Assembly (NCBI RefSeq): GCF_038396675.1
Contig: NC_088934.1
Coordinates: 5,990,501-6,054,500 of the forward strand
Direction of reading: 5' to 3'
From: Hydra vulgaris
Lineage: Eukaryota > Cnidaria > Hydrozoa > Anthoathecata > Hydridae
DNA length: 64,000 bases
The notes beneath the pieces are model-generated. The model saw only the letters and a list, made by a program, of their open reading frames with translations, did no database searches and was not told the origin of the DNA. Both the position numbers and the translations under genes were made by a program. Shown in pieces: positions 36,360 to 48,450 of the stretch (position 1 is the first letter of the stretch; every line of letters begins with the position of its first letter).

Positions 36360-38395
36360 TGTTCAAATAATACGTGATACTTTTTTTGTCGTTTTTCTAA
36401 CACCCCCTCCCCTATGTGACATTTTGCGGCATTTTTAAGAACCCCCAAAAGGTGCGACGTGACAAAAAAAATTTTTATAAGTTTATATTTTAATTGTAAT
36501 AGTTTATTTTTATAAAAAAATACAATTGATCAATATCTATCTAAAACCTAAATTTGTTCCCAAATCGGACTTTGACCTTCAAGTATTGGAGTTCCATGTT
36601 CTTCAATAATTTTTGAAGGCCAGTTGAGGTCAGAGGTATCAACATCATCTTGATCATACCACTCAATTGTTTCTTTGTCCGAATTTAAAAAGACACACAT
36701 GAGTTCAGATAGACGTTGAGCAACTAAGCGTTGAGGTCTAACTTTTTGAATTTCATTCGAATATCCAATAGGGTAGAGCGATTTTGAAAATTTTTGAAAT
36801 TTGATTTGCCTGAGCAGCAAACCAATATCTTTTGGTGAAAAAAGAACCTTACTCTTTTTTTTTTTAGTTTAGATGAGTTCTTGGATTCTAAATTTTTGAT
36901 GGGTCCTAATATTGTTTAAATTTTTTTTTTTAAACTATATCAACTTGATACTTAAGAGAAGCAAAATAATATGCTGATTTTGAAAATAATATTTGTTTTT
37001 ATTAAAAAATTAAAATTAAAAAAGTAGAGTTGTTTTTGTCATTAAAAACCCCTGTCCTTAACAAAACGGGGGTTTTTAGGTATATTTTTGCAAGTATTTT
37101 TTTCACTAAAAAATTTTTTTAATAAAATTATTATTTATGAAACAAGCATTTTTTTTCTGCTTTTTTTGAGTCCAAGGTTGATATGGTTTAGAAAAAAAAG
37201 TTCAAAAATATAAGGACCTGTCAAAGAATTTAAATTCCAAAGAGGACCCTCAAGATCTCATCAAAATCAAAAAATATTTTTTTACTTTTATCTTATAATT
37301 AATAGACATTGATTCGTGTCTCAGTAATAGTGGTTTTTAAACTCTTTTTTTTTTTTGCTATGAAAATCACTCCACCCTAATATCCAATACTTGAGCAAAC
37401 TGTTTTGTGTTGTTTCATTGATTGGTAGTTGCAAAATATAAACTGCAATTGGTACAAACTCTTTTTGGTAAGGAATTTTGAATGCTTGGACATGAGTATT
37501 CGTATGGCAATCCATTGGGATACTTTTTTGTAACTGTCGTGGGCAAAATTGTTTTGCAAAGTGATAAGTTTAAAAAGAGAGATGCAAAGTTGTTCTTTGT
37601 ATTATTGCATTCAAGACCATCTTCTCCTTGAAACAAAAAAATTGGTGGTGGAAGAAAACCAGTTGGAATAAGATGAAACAGTGAGCTGCAACGATGACCA
37701 CAGCATTTTTGATCATTACATTTTACAATTTGAAGGAAGTATTGACTTTCTCTAATATGTTTAGCATCCCACTCTGCTCCAAAATGTTTTAACTGTACAC
37801 ATTTTTCACTGTTTGGTTTTATGTACTCGGCTTTAGTTGCAAATCCATCAATGACTGTGCTAGACCAAATTTGTGCAAGAACTTCATCTGCTTTGGCAAA
37901 GTTTGCCTTCTCCATAACTTTGTCTGATGTTTCTCCTCTTGAATTAAGATGGGTTCCAAAATGATCAAATGGAAATATAATTCCAGAGTATTTGACTGCT
38001 TGTTTTTCCATGCAATCCTTTTTAATTTCTATGGCTGCAATTACTGAAGGAATAAGTTTGTGTTGAGAGGCAATTACAAAATCATGATCAGCTAAAGTTA
38101 CCTTGTACTCAATTTTTTTAGAAGTTTTTAGAATCAAGTTTTTAGAATCAAAATTTGTTATTATGTTTGCAATTACCACAAGTAACTTAAAAAAAACCAA
38201 TTTAATTTTTTTATTTTCATTTGATATGACTCAGTTAAATAATAAACGCTAGCTTGTGAAGTCGTTGCATAGCAGGGGGGGTGGTTTGCTACAGTCACAC
38301 TGTAGCAAACCACCCTCCCTCCCCCATAAGATATTTTGTGACACTTTCCAATACCCCCTCCCCCCTAAGACTGTCACGTATTATTTGAACAGCCC
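36360..38395 (-). mobile_element. DDE-type DNA transposon B (internally deleted, unit 1)
   Basis: The terminal inverted repeat TGTTCAAATAATACGTGA lies at the left (36360-36377) and its complement at the right (about 38375-38393, preceded by C-rich runs). It encodes the C-terminal half of the same transposase as A: 38110-37570 (EYKVTLADHDFVIA, FPFDHFGTHLNSRGET, CNDQKCCGHRC), a Cys-rich segment CPSIQNSLPKRVCTNCSLYF near 37450, and the C-terminus 36820-36548. The N-terminal half is deleted. It appears to sit inside the Ty3 LTR. Confidence 0.65.
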
Positions 38396-38484
38396 TTTAT
38401 TTCAAGTAAGTCTATAACACTAGGCATATGTGTATTACGCCGAACACGGATATTACATCTTCCTTCCATAAATTTTTTTTTAAT
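38396..38484 (-). repeat. Ty3 LTR start and polypurine tract (unit 1 copy)
   Basis: Read on the minus strand, a polypurine tract GGAAGGAAGA precedes TGTAATATCC at 38457, the usual start of a gypsy-type LTR. An AATAAA lies about 60 bp further. The LTR is then interrupted by transposon B. The same arrangement is at 48,354-48,442. Confidence 0.6.
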
Positions 38485-38492
38485 GTGTTTAT

Positions 38493-40766
38493 TAGGGATA
38501 TGACTTTTTTGCAACCTACTAGGCCTGTATCGTAATTCAATGAACTTTTATGTAAAAAGAACGAATAGATGTTTCATTTTGACATATTTTGAAAAAAGGT
38601 CACCCCAAAACCAAAAAATCGAATTTTCAATAGGTACACTTTTGTACAGTAAATGAATATTAAAGGCTGAAGATGTTGTAAGAGTCATACTCCTGTTGTT
38701 ATTTTATTTATTTATGCAACATGTACTGTGATATAACAAAAAACATTATGTGATATATAATTATACAAGTATTACAAAATTAACAGTATCAAAGCGTCTA
38801 GTACAACAATATACATAACTGTCTGTGTCTATAGGCCTACTGTGTTTAGTACATGGGTCACATGATGCTCACGTCTCATAAAGAGTCTAGCGCTTATTAC
38901 TTAGAATGAATCGAAGTTGCAGTTTGTCTTTCTTTCTGCAGGAAGCATACAGGTCTTGCATCACCTTGATTGCACGTTCAGCTATCTGATTACTTCGTGG
39001 TATGTCGATGACGGATGGCTCTTTCTTCCAGTGATTTTTGAATGACTGCAATGCCTTTTTGTAAGGCTTCAATACATCAGGAAATTCTTGAAGTCATTGT
39101 CATTGTACTTTTGACTACTAAACCAATGTTCTGCCCACTCATATGAAATGAACCTGCAAACCTTCTCCAAATTCTTTCTTGCTTCAGGCATAAGAATGAA
39201 CGCCAGAATGGCGAGAATGGCTCTTGAGTTCCATCTGGCATTGCTCATATTAGGAATGTTCTGAAAGTGAATCAGAGGGAAGTTTCTTTGTTCTTCATAG
39301 AACCTAAACACTCTTGTTAAATGGTACAAAAACTTCATATCGTCTCTCTACCCTGATTTATCAAGAATTTCTACAGTTCCATTCACAAACTTATCCTTCA
39401 GTTCATCATACTTATTCAACAGTTCAGACACAAATGGGTATTCAATGTTTGGAGATTTGGTATCACCCCCAAGTTCTTCGTCCATCACCAGACGGAGAAT
39501 CCTGTCTAGTACGTGATGCTGACAACCGATAAATTGTGGTATTGTGACACCCTTTAATTTAAACATACGTTGCAACTTCACAACAACTCCATTTCTCTTC
39601 CCAGTATTGACGTTTGTTGTATCAGTAAGGATCATCTTAATTGAATTCCACAAATTGTATTCATCAATAAGTTTGGCAATTTTTTCAGCAACAGTTTCAG
39701 CTTTGCCATCTTTTAAACGCAGTGCATCAAGTTTCACGTCAGTTCTTTCATTCTGAAGTACAACTACCTGATATTCCTTATCATCTATTCGTTTGCCGTC
39801 AAAGTGTAAGGACCACTGTTCCATTTTAAGTTGTTGTATCATTTCTTTTTTTAATTTACCTGCCTCTTTGAATATGGACTTGTAAATTGCTGATTGACTT
39901 GGAGTTGGAATATCAATACCTTGTTGTGATAATACATTGCATATTTTAGCAGCTTTCTTTGTGGAAACTCCACTTGATGTAACCATACTTACAGCAAATT
40001 TACTTTTGTAGTGCTTTCTAGTTTTTTTCTGAGTGTCCTCATCATCGTCTTTATCACCGTCGTCGTCTTCATCATCTTCACTCTTACTTTTGCAGTTTTC
40101 AGATTCAGTACCACTGTCTGTGGTAGACAGGACTTGTGATGTGGAAGGTATTGCTGTTCCAGACTGGACTTTCCTTCTCTTGGAAGGGTGAATGGTTTCT
40201 TTACTTGCCACTTGTCCTGTTGAGTACCCCACCTGTCCTTTACTTTCTTTTTGTAGGTGGTATAGACGTTTATCTTCCGAGGATAACCACTGGCCATTCA
40301 CTTTCGTGATGTCAAATAATGCATTGAGAACATCATATTTTCCACGCTTGACACATTAATCATAGACCTTCAGCACCTTCATAAGCTTTGCTCTTATCAC
40401 TTGATCAGACACACGTGGAAAATTCAGTTTATTGTCCCACAATTTTGTAATTTCCTTAGAAATTTGGTCTATTCGTTCTTTTCTTCCTTTAACATATGCT
40501 CCGAGAAACTGGTATCTTCCTACGATCTGCAATTGAAGTGGTAAATAATGAAATAAATAGAATTAAGCTGAGAATTAAGCTTAAGATTAAAACATCGGTC
40601 AAAAATGATTGTATAAAAATGGTAAATCAAATTTTTATTTTGGGGGTGACCTTTTTTTGTTGCAGAAAGCTATTTGGGCCTTTTTTCATGATTTTAGGTA
40701 AAAGTTCATCGATTTATGATACAGGAAACATTTTATTTGAAAAAAAATTAAAAAGTCATATCCCTA
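38493..40766 (-). mobile_element. hAT-like transposon with 8-bp target duplication (unit 1 copy)
   Basis: The ends TAGGGATATGACTTTTT and its complement form terminal inverted repeats. The flanks GTGTTTAT (38485-38492) and GTGTTTAT (40767-40774) are perfect 8-bp target duplications, the hallmark of hAT. Subterminal GAACTTTTA and AAAAGGTCACCCC motifs are also inverted. It inserted just downstream of the Ty3 pol stop codon. Confidence 0.88.
38887..40530 (-). pseudogene. hAT-like transposase of the 38.5-kb element
   Basis: From about 40530: WDNKLNFPRVSDQVIRAK-type N-terminus, a TAA near 40358, then 40301-39348: an acidic Asp/Glu/Lys-rich linker (about residues 70-95), LHFDGKRI (first Asp), MILTDTTNVNTGKRNG (second acidic region) and FIGCQHHVLDRILRLVMDE (C-x2-H-like). 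After a TAG, 39338-39069 contains ARWNSRAILAILAF. After a shift, 39072-38887 has ERAIKVMQDLYASCRKK. The order fits a hAT-like RNase H-fold transposase. Confidence 0.7.
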
Positions 40767-40918
40767 GTGTTTATATTATATAGTTTAATAAGTTCTTTAT
40801 AATATACACAGTTAAATGAAGTCCCTCAAGTAGGCAGGTCTGTTTTTAGTCCTTGACGACCTTCGAACGTCAGGCTGCGGTTCAGTCGATGGAGTCTCAT
40901 GAATACCTGTAGCTTCTT
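40767..40918 (-). mobile_element. Fragment of Ty3 pol 3' end at the duplication junction
   Basis: Identical to 50,721-50,872: 3' non-coding sequence and the last codons of the integrase tail (RPAYLRDFI then TAA). It is joined at 40,918/40,919 to the middle of the hAT transposase copy. Confidence 0.9.
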
Positions 40919-42261
40919 AAAGCTTCTAGAAGTTTAGATGTTAAATTATTTTGTCCATCAGCAATCTTTTCTAAATTCATTACCATTCTCATCCATCGTA
41001 AAAAGAAGTCAGAGATGGTATAGTCTAATCTTTGAAAATCTTTCATTGCATAAAATATCGGCTCAAATGTTCTTGCATATTCCTCAATAAATTTCCAGGT
41101 TTCATCATTTAATCATAGCTCGCGGTTATTTCGATTAGTCCCGATTTGTTCATATATCGCGAGTTTTTCAAACATGCCTGATACCATTATGTAAATACTA
41201 CTCCATCTCGGAGAAATATCTTTGCGTGGTCTTTTGAGATCAGCAAAAATTGCCTCATATATAGGCGCATGTGCATTTCTTATAAATTTTCTTATTTCAG
41301 CAAGAGTGGCTTCAAACGGCTCTGTTACGTCTTTTGCAGCTAATTGACAAATATGCGCTCCACAAAACATTTTGGTACAGATTGCACCAATATTGTTTTA
41401 TAACACATTTACTTTTCTCTCTCGTTCTTGAGTATGTGATAGACTTTCGATCCCATTGTCTGTATCTTCAGAATTTTTTACAAATTCTTCTTCAAAATTG
41501 ACTCAGTCAAGCAGATCGACATCTTCAAAATCAAACTGTTGTGTTTCCTCAACAAATTTATTAGAACTGATCATTTGATTTTGCATTTCTCTGATAGCAT
41601 CAGAAGCTTTGATCATATTTTTACCTTGATCCGAACAAGTTGAGTAAATATCATCTTCCCCTTTCCCTACTTTCGCAATCAGAGTAATTTGCTGATCACC
41701 TAAAACCGCTCCAAGTTGCCGTCCGTGCTGAGTGAGCATTTCCAAAGTTCGATTGTGCAATTTTCCATCTTTTGTATACCGAATACTTGCAGAAAAAACA
41801 TTTGTATTGAAACAAGACGCTGAGTCAAACATTAATGATGGATATACATTTTCGATATCCTTTGCAATAATTTCATAAATTTGGTCAGCAGCTTTAAGAA
41901 TAAATTTTTTTGCTTTTCGACGATTCCATTTCACACCAAAAGCTTAAAGAGCCTTTCTAATCATCTCATTCTTCTCCATGTCATCAGCGACTGTTATAGG
42001 CAAATTTCTCATCAGAATCGGTTTTATGAAGTCCCTTACTATATCGTTTATATCGAAGTCAAATTCAAATTTTTTACGTGAAACGAAAATAGCATTTTCT
42101 TCACCGTTACCCTCATTATGATTGTTATTTCGAACTCTCCTCCTTTCCGAAATTCCTAGTTCTATAGCAATATCCTTGTGTTTTGCAAATGGTTTTTGAG
42201 ATGAAAAACATTTCCGACAAGAATAGCTGGCTTTTGTTCTGCGCACACTTTGCATTTCCAT
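40919..42261 (-). pseudogene. hAT transposase, unit 2 copy lacking its C-terminus
   Basis: Same as 30,961-32,303, with the same internal stops. The dimerisation domain is missing because the duplication breakpoint joins it to the Ty3 tail. Confidence 0.9.
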
Positions 42262-43437
42262 GTGTTATTTTCAGTCAAAAAATAATCTTTTACTCGTGTG
42301 TTTTGCATTTTTCTCTACATAAAGCTTAAAACATCTAATCAATCTCTCAGAAAAAAAGGTTAACTAAAAAAAAATAAAAAATAGTATTGCTTATTACTCA
42401 AATCTTAATGAATAAGAAATTCGAACAATCAAAATTCCATCGTCTAGAGACACTTTTCAAAAAAAACTTTATCATACCGGTAAAACACGAGATTTTTAAT
42501 CCCACCGATTTTGGTGGGATTAAAAATGGGAGCAAAAATTTCATACTAAATTTTTACTGTATTTTTATGTACAAATTTATTTTGCAACCACGGATTTTGT
42601 CAATTCTTTTAAACGTTGCATCGTGTGGGAAAATCTTTAACGTAAATAATTAGTAAGAAAGCGACAAGGTAAACAGTTTATATATTTATAGTTGTTTAAA
42701 ATAATTGCACTGAGTTTCCAATTGTGTGATACTTTTATAGTGGTGCAATACTAGCTTAGTGTGAATGTATTTGGTATGGTGCAGTTTTTGACTTGAAAAA
42801 ATTCAAAATTTTTAAAGAATCTTTTTTTAAATTTTTGTTCAGAGAAAAGTTATTTGGTGTAAAGAAGAGTAACACCACATAATTAAGTTTTTGAATAATG
42901 CTTATGATATTTCCAATGAGGCAAATGCATTATCTGGCCGCATAGGCATCAATTTAACCACAGAAAATATTCAAAAAATTTTTGGTAATGAATGGTATAT
43001 TACATTGCCACTTTTGTTTCATAATGTAATAACTTTCAAAAAGGCCAAATTAAGCTAGTATCACACAATCGGTAACATAAAATGAATATAAATGGTATAA
43101 ACAACTACAAATATATAAACTGTTTACCTTATCGCCAGATTTACCTAGATGACACAACTCATTTTTATTAATTATGAATAGCTTTGTTTTTCTTCGAAAA
43201 TTCGATTTATCAACATCATTTACTCATTGCTGTCTTTGGATTATTTTTTCTTTTAAAAAAATACAAACGTCAACTAGTTCAGTATACGAAGTTAAATTTT
43301 TAATAATGCATGCATGTGACATTTTGTGGCATTTTGAAGAACCCCCACCCCCCTCCTTGTGTGACGTGACAAAGACAAAAAAAAATTTTATAAGTGTATA
43401 TTTTAATTGTAATAATTTATTTTTATAAAAAAATACA

Positions 43438-45453
43438 ATTGATGTATATCTAAAAACTAAATTAGCTCCCAAATCAGACTTTGACCTTCAAGTACTGGAG
43501 TTCCATGTTCTTCAATAATTTTTGAAGGCCAGTTGAGGTCAGAGGTATCAACATCGTCTTGATTATACCACTCAATTGTTTCTTTGTTCGAATTTAAAAA
43601 GACACTCATGAGTTCAGATAGACGTTGAGTAACTAGGCGTTGAGGTCTAGTTATTATTGCATTCAAAACCATCTTATCCTTGGAACAAAGAAATTGGTGG
43701 CGGAAGAAAACCAGTTGGAATAAGATGAAACAGTGACCTGCGACGATGACCACAGCATTTTTGATCATTACATTTTACAATTTGATGGAAGTATTGACTT
43801 TCTCTGACATGTTTAGCATCCCACTCTGCTCCGAAAAGTTTTAACTGTACTCATTTTTCACTGTTTGGTTTTATGTACTCGGCTTTAGTTTCAAATCCAT
43901 CAATGACTGTGCTAGAATAAATTTGTGCAAGAACTTCATCTGCTTTGGCAAAGTTTGCCTTCTCCATGACTTTGCCTGTTGTTTCTCCTCTTGAATTAAA
44001 ATGGCTTCCAAAATGATCAAATGAAAGTATAATTCCTATGGATCTAGCCATCCTAATGGATCTAGCCATTCTTCTCTCTACCCTGTTAAAGGCACTTCTG
44101 CCAGGAGCATTAGTGGCCACAAAAATTTCATCAAGGTCATGCTCTTTGAAATAAGTCTTGGCACAATGAATTGTTTATTTATATCTTGGATTTTAATCTG
44201 GCCCACCATTAACAGTTATAATCATGACTGGTTTGCTAACTCCATCTTCAGTAAATAAGTTGCTTTTAAATGCAAGAAGATGCTTTATTTTGTTCATGTC
44301 TTCTAAGTGACTAAGTGCTGTTGATGAATCATGTTTTGCACTTCTGATTGCTATGTATGTTGGGCCAGAGTATGTGACTGCTTGTTTTTCCATGCAACCC
44401 TTTTTAATTTCTATGGCTGCAATTACTGAAAGAATAAGTTTTTGTTGAGGAGCAATTACAAAATCATGATCAGCTAAAGTTACCTTGTACTCCATATGCA
44501 TCATCATTGGTGCTTGTTTGCTTGCAGCTGTCAATCCAATGGGCACCCTGGCTTTATCATCCTGGCAGTGAAACGTCACTTCTTTAGGACCCAAGACTGC
44601 CGCAAGTTCTCCAAGGGCACTAATGGACCATTTGGCAAACTATGTGTCTGCATGATATTTATGCTCAAAATTTTGTGCTCTTATTAACCGGACAGGTACA
44701 GTTTTAACATGTCTTTTTTTTTCTCTGCTCAATGATCTGCTTGGAAGTAATCTTAAGTAAGCTCCTTATCTCGAGAGATTGTAACCATGATTTTTCAATT
44801 CTTCAACTAAGTCATTTAATGTTTTTACAGTTCGAACCATTTCAGTTTTTCTCTTATCATCAGAAGCAGACCTTTTCATGGCAATATCTACAATTGCTTT
44901 CATTAAACTGTCCTGATCACAGGTTAGCGGTCGACCTTTTGATACTGAACTTTTAATTCCACACAACTTTTTTCTAATATCTGGATCTAATGCTTCTATA
45001 GCTTTTTTTCTTTTTAGTCTGGTTGCTGTCTGGCATTCAGTGGCTTTTTGACGAAGTACAAGATCTCGGTTTTTTCTACCAAAAAGTTTTTGCTTTTGCC
45101 CTAGTATTTGGTAGTCTATTTTGGCGTCAGTCACGCCATCAAAACTGATTTTAGATTCAACCACATGCTTTTTTGGTGTATTCGGTACTTGGTTCGGTAA
45201 TTTTGTCCAGTAAGATAAAATACCAATTTTGTATTTTATCTTAAAATACAAATTTATTTTGGAGTTCAATCTGTATAGCTCTTTTAATTTTTTTTCAACT
45301 TCTACATTTAATTCGGATGTTTTGGTATTTGTTTTAATCTCAAACCAGATTTTACTTGTTTCTTCTTGAGACTTTTGCTTTGGTTTGTTTGCAAATGCTT
45401 TTTAAATATCCTTCATAAATAAATTTGTAAAGTTTTTCTTTTTCACTAGACAT
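43438..45453 (-). pseudogene. DDE-type DNA transposon A, transposase (unit 2)
   Basis: Duplicate of 33,480-35,495 with the same blocks and breaks. Confidence 0.8.
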
Positions 45454-46317
45454 TTTTAATCTATAAAAATATCAACAACAAGAAGTTAATTTTCCTTACA
45501 ATCATTACGATAAATAAGTGTATAGTAAAGATAGTTTTAATAATAGCATTAATAATAGTACTACTTTTACTAAAATGTTATATCATAGTAAGTAAATAAC
45601 TTAATATATAATAAAAATGATAACGTAACTAAAGTAGTTCGACAAATTCTTTATAATAGAGTGACACAAAACATTAAAAATAATTATAACAATAACATTA
45701 AAAATTAAAGTATTGTAAAACTAAAATGTTTATAGATCAGATGACAATCAAGATTAATATTATGTTTAAAGATCAAATTTTAAACAACTATTAATACTAA
45801 AATTTTTAGTATATTTATACAAATATTCGTTAAAAAATATAATTAGATTTTTAACGGTAACATAAATTGCTTTTAAATAATCGCCCACTATCTGGTTTTT
45901 TTATGTTTTTAGAATCAAAATTTCTTTTTATGTCTGCGATTACCACAAGTAACTTAAAAAAAAGCTAATTTGAATTTTTTATTTTCATTTTTCACGACTC
46001 CGTTAAACAATAAACGCTAACTACTTGTGAAGTCGTTGCATAGCATGTTTCTTGAAAATTTTCGTATTATATATAAGTATCTTGGAGTTTGCAATTTTAA
46101 AAAATTACGCAGTGATAAAAAATTTAATTTAAAAAGTTATTTATCACGTCACACCACCCCATGTAGCAAACCACCCCCTTTCCCCTGTAATATTCTAAGG
46201 ATAATGCTAGATTAAGAATTATATAAAACATATGGTTTAAAGCGTGCATAATACCTCAAATAATACGTTGCGTAATAATAATAAATAATAAGCGTGCATA
46301 ATACCTCAAATAATACG

Positions 46318-48353
46318 TGTTCAAATAATACGTGATACTTTTTTTGTCGTTTTTCTAACACCCCCTCCCCTATGTGACATTTTGCGGCATTTTTAAGAAC
46401 CCCCAAAAGGTGCGACGTGACAAAAAAAATTTTTATAAGTTTATATTTTAATTGTAATAGTTTATTTTTATAAAAAAATACAATTGATCAATATCTATCT
46501 AAAACCTAAATTTGTTCCCAAATCGGACTTTGACCTTCAAGTATTGGAGTTCCATGTTCTTCAATAATTTTTGAAGGCCAGTTGAGGTCAGAGGTATCAA
46601 CATCATCTTGATCATACCACTCAATTGTTTCTTTGTCCGAATTTAAAAAGACACACATGAGTTCAGATAGACGTTGAGCAACTAAGCGTTGAGGTCTAAC
46701 TTTTTGAATTTCATTCGAATATCCAATAGGGTAGAGCGATTTTGAAAATTTTTGAAATTTGATTTGCCTGAGCAGCAAACCAATATCTTTTGGTGAAAAA
46801 AGAACCTTACTCTTTTTTTTTTTAGTTTAGATGAGTTCTTGGATTCTAAATTTTTGATGGGTCCTAATATTGTTTAAATTTTTTTTTTTAAACTATATCA
46901 ACTTGATACTTAAGAGAAGCAAAATAATATGCTGATTTTGAAAATAATATTTGTTTTTATTAAAAAATTAAAATTAAAAAAGTAGAGTTGTTTTTGTCAT
47001 TAAAAACCCCTGTCCTTAACAAAACGGGGGTTTTTAGGTATATTTTTGCAAGTATTTTTTTCACTAAAAAATTTTTTTAATAAAATTATTATTTATGAAA
47101 CAAGCATTTTTTTTCTGCTTTTTTTGAGTCCAAGGTTGATATGGTTTAGAAAAAAAAGTTCAAAAATATAAGGACCTGTCAAAGAATTTAAATTCCAAAG
47201 AGGACCCTCAAGATCTCATCAAAATCAAAAAATATTTTTTTACTTTTATCTTATAATTAATAGACATTGATTCGTGTCTCAGTAATAGTGGTTTTTAAAC
47301 TCTTTTTTTTTTTTGCTATGAAAATCACTCCACCCTAATATCCAATACTTGAGCAAACTGTTTTGTGTTGTTTCATTGATTGGTAGTTGCAAAATATAAA
47401 CTGCAATTGGTACAAACTCTTTTTGGTAAGGAATTTTGAATGCTTGGACATGAGTATTCGTATGGCAATCCATTGGGATACTTTTTTGTAACTGTCGTGG
47501 GCAAAATTGTTTTGCAAAGTGATAAGTTTAAAAAGAGAGATGCAAAGTTGTTCTTTGTATTATTGCATTCAAGACCATCTTCTCCTTGAAACAAAAAAAT
47601 TGGTGGTGGAAGAAAACCAGTTGGAATAAGATGAAACAGTGAGCTGCAACGATGACCACAGCATTTTTGATCATTACATTTTACAATTTGAAGGAAGTAT
47701 TGACTTTCTCTAATATGTTTAGCATCCCACTCTGCTCCAAAATGTTTTAACTGTACACATTTTTCACTGTTTGGTTTTATGTACTCGGCTTTAGTTGCAA
47801 ATCCATCAATGACTGTGCTAGACCAAATTTGTGCAAGAACTTCATCTGCTTTGGCAAAGTTTGCCTTCTCCATAACTTTGTCTGATGTTTCTCCTCTTGA
47901 ATTAAGATGGGTTCCAAAATGATCAAATGGAAATATAATTCCAGAGTATTTGACTGCTTGTTTTTCCATGCAATCCTTTTTAATTTCTATGGCTGCAATT
48001 ACTGAAGGAATAAGTTTGTGTTGAGAGGCAATTACAAAATCATGATCAGCTAAAGTTACCTTGTACTCAATTTTTTTAGAAGTTTTTAGAATCAAGTTTT
48101 TAGAATCAAAATTTGTTATTATGTTTGCAATTACCACAAGTAACTTAAAAAAAACCAATTTAATTTTTTTATTTTCATTTGATATGACTCAGTTAAATAA
48201 TAAACGCTAGCTTGTGAAGTCGTTGCATAGCAGGGGGGGTGTTTTGATACAGCCACACTTTAGAAAACCACCCTCCCTCCCCCATAAGATATTTTGTGAC
48301 ACTTTCCAATACCCCCTCCCCCCTAAGACTGTCACGTATTATTTGAACAGCCC
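46318..48353 (-). mobile_element. DDE-type DNA transposon B (unit 2)
   Basis: Duplicate of 36,360-38,395. The right end differs from unit 1 in a 27-bp block at 48,242-48,268, where a hairpin GGTTTGCTACAGT/ACTGTAGCAAACC is intact only in unit 1. Confidence 0.7.
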
Positions 48354-48450
48354 TTTATTTCAAGTAAGTCTATAACACTAGGCATATGTGTATTACGCCG
48401 AACACGGATATTACATCTTCCTTCCATAAATTTTTTTTTAATGTGTTTAT

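Larger units (their letters stand above)
30961..40918. repeat. Tandem segmental duplication, unit 1 (9,958 bp)
   Basis: Unit 1 aligns base for base with 40,919-50,872 at a constant offset of 9,958 as far as 38.5 kb, dropping to 9,954 by the end through four net single-base deletions. Differences are rare in the first 7 kb and cluster after 38.27 kb. The junction at 40,917-40,919 reads CTTCTT|AAAGCTTCT. The two outer breakpoints share only TT. Confidence 0.97.

Noticed and set aside
37020..37080. GC hairpin followed by T-run, like a bacterial terminator (AAAACCCC...GGGGTTTT)
   Set aside because: The context is eukaryotic transposon DNA; a chance inverted repeat is more likely, and intrinsic terminators do not apply.
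36180..38395. Long runs of C and G considered as a G-quadruplex regulatory island
   Set aside because: They coincide with the ends of transposons A and B and are best explained as parts of their terminal repeats.
39544..39756. 70-codon plus-strand frame (and its copy at 49,500)
   Set aside because: Antisense to the well-supported hAT-like transposase.
39989..40297. 102-codon alternative frame over the acidic linker of the hAT-like transposase
   Set aside because: Overlaps the better-supported frame with catalytic motifs; low-complexity sequence explains the openness.
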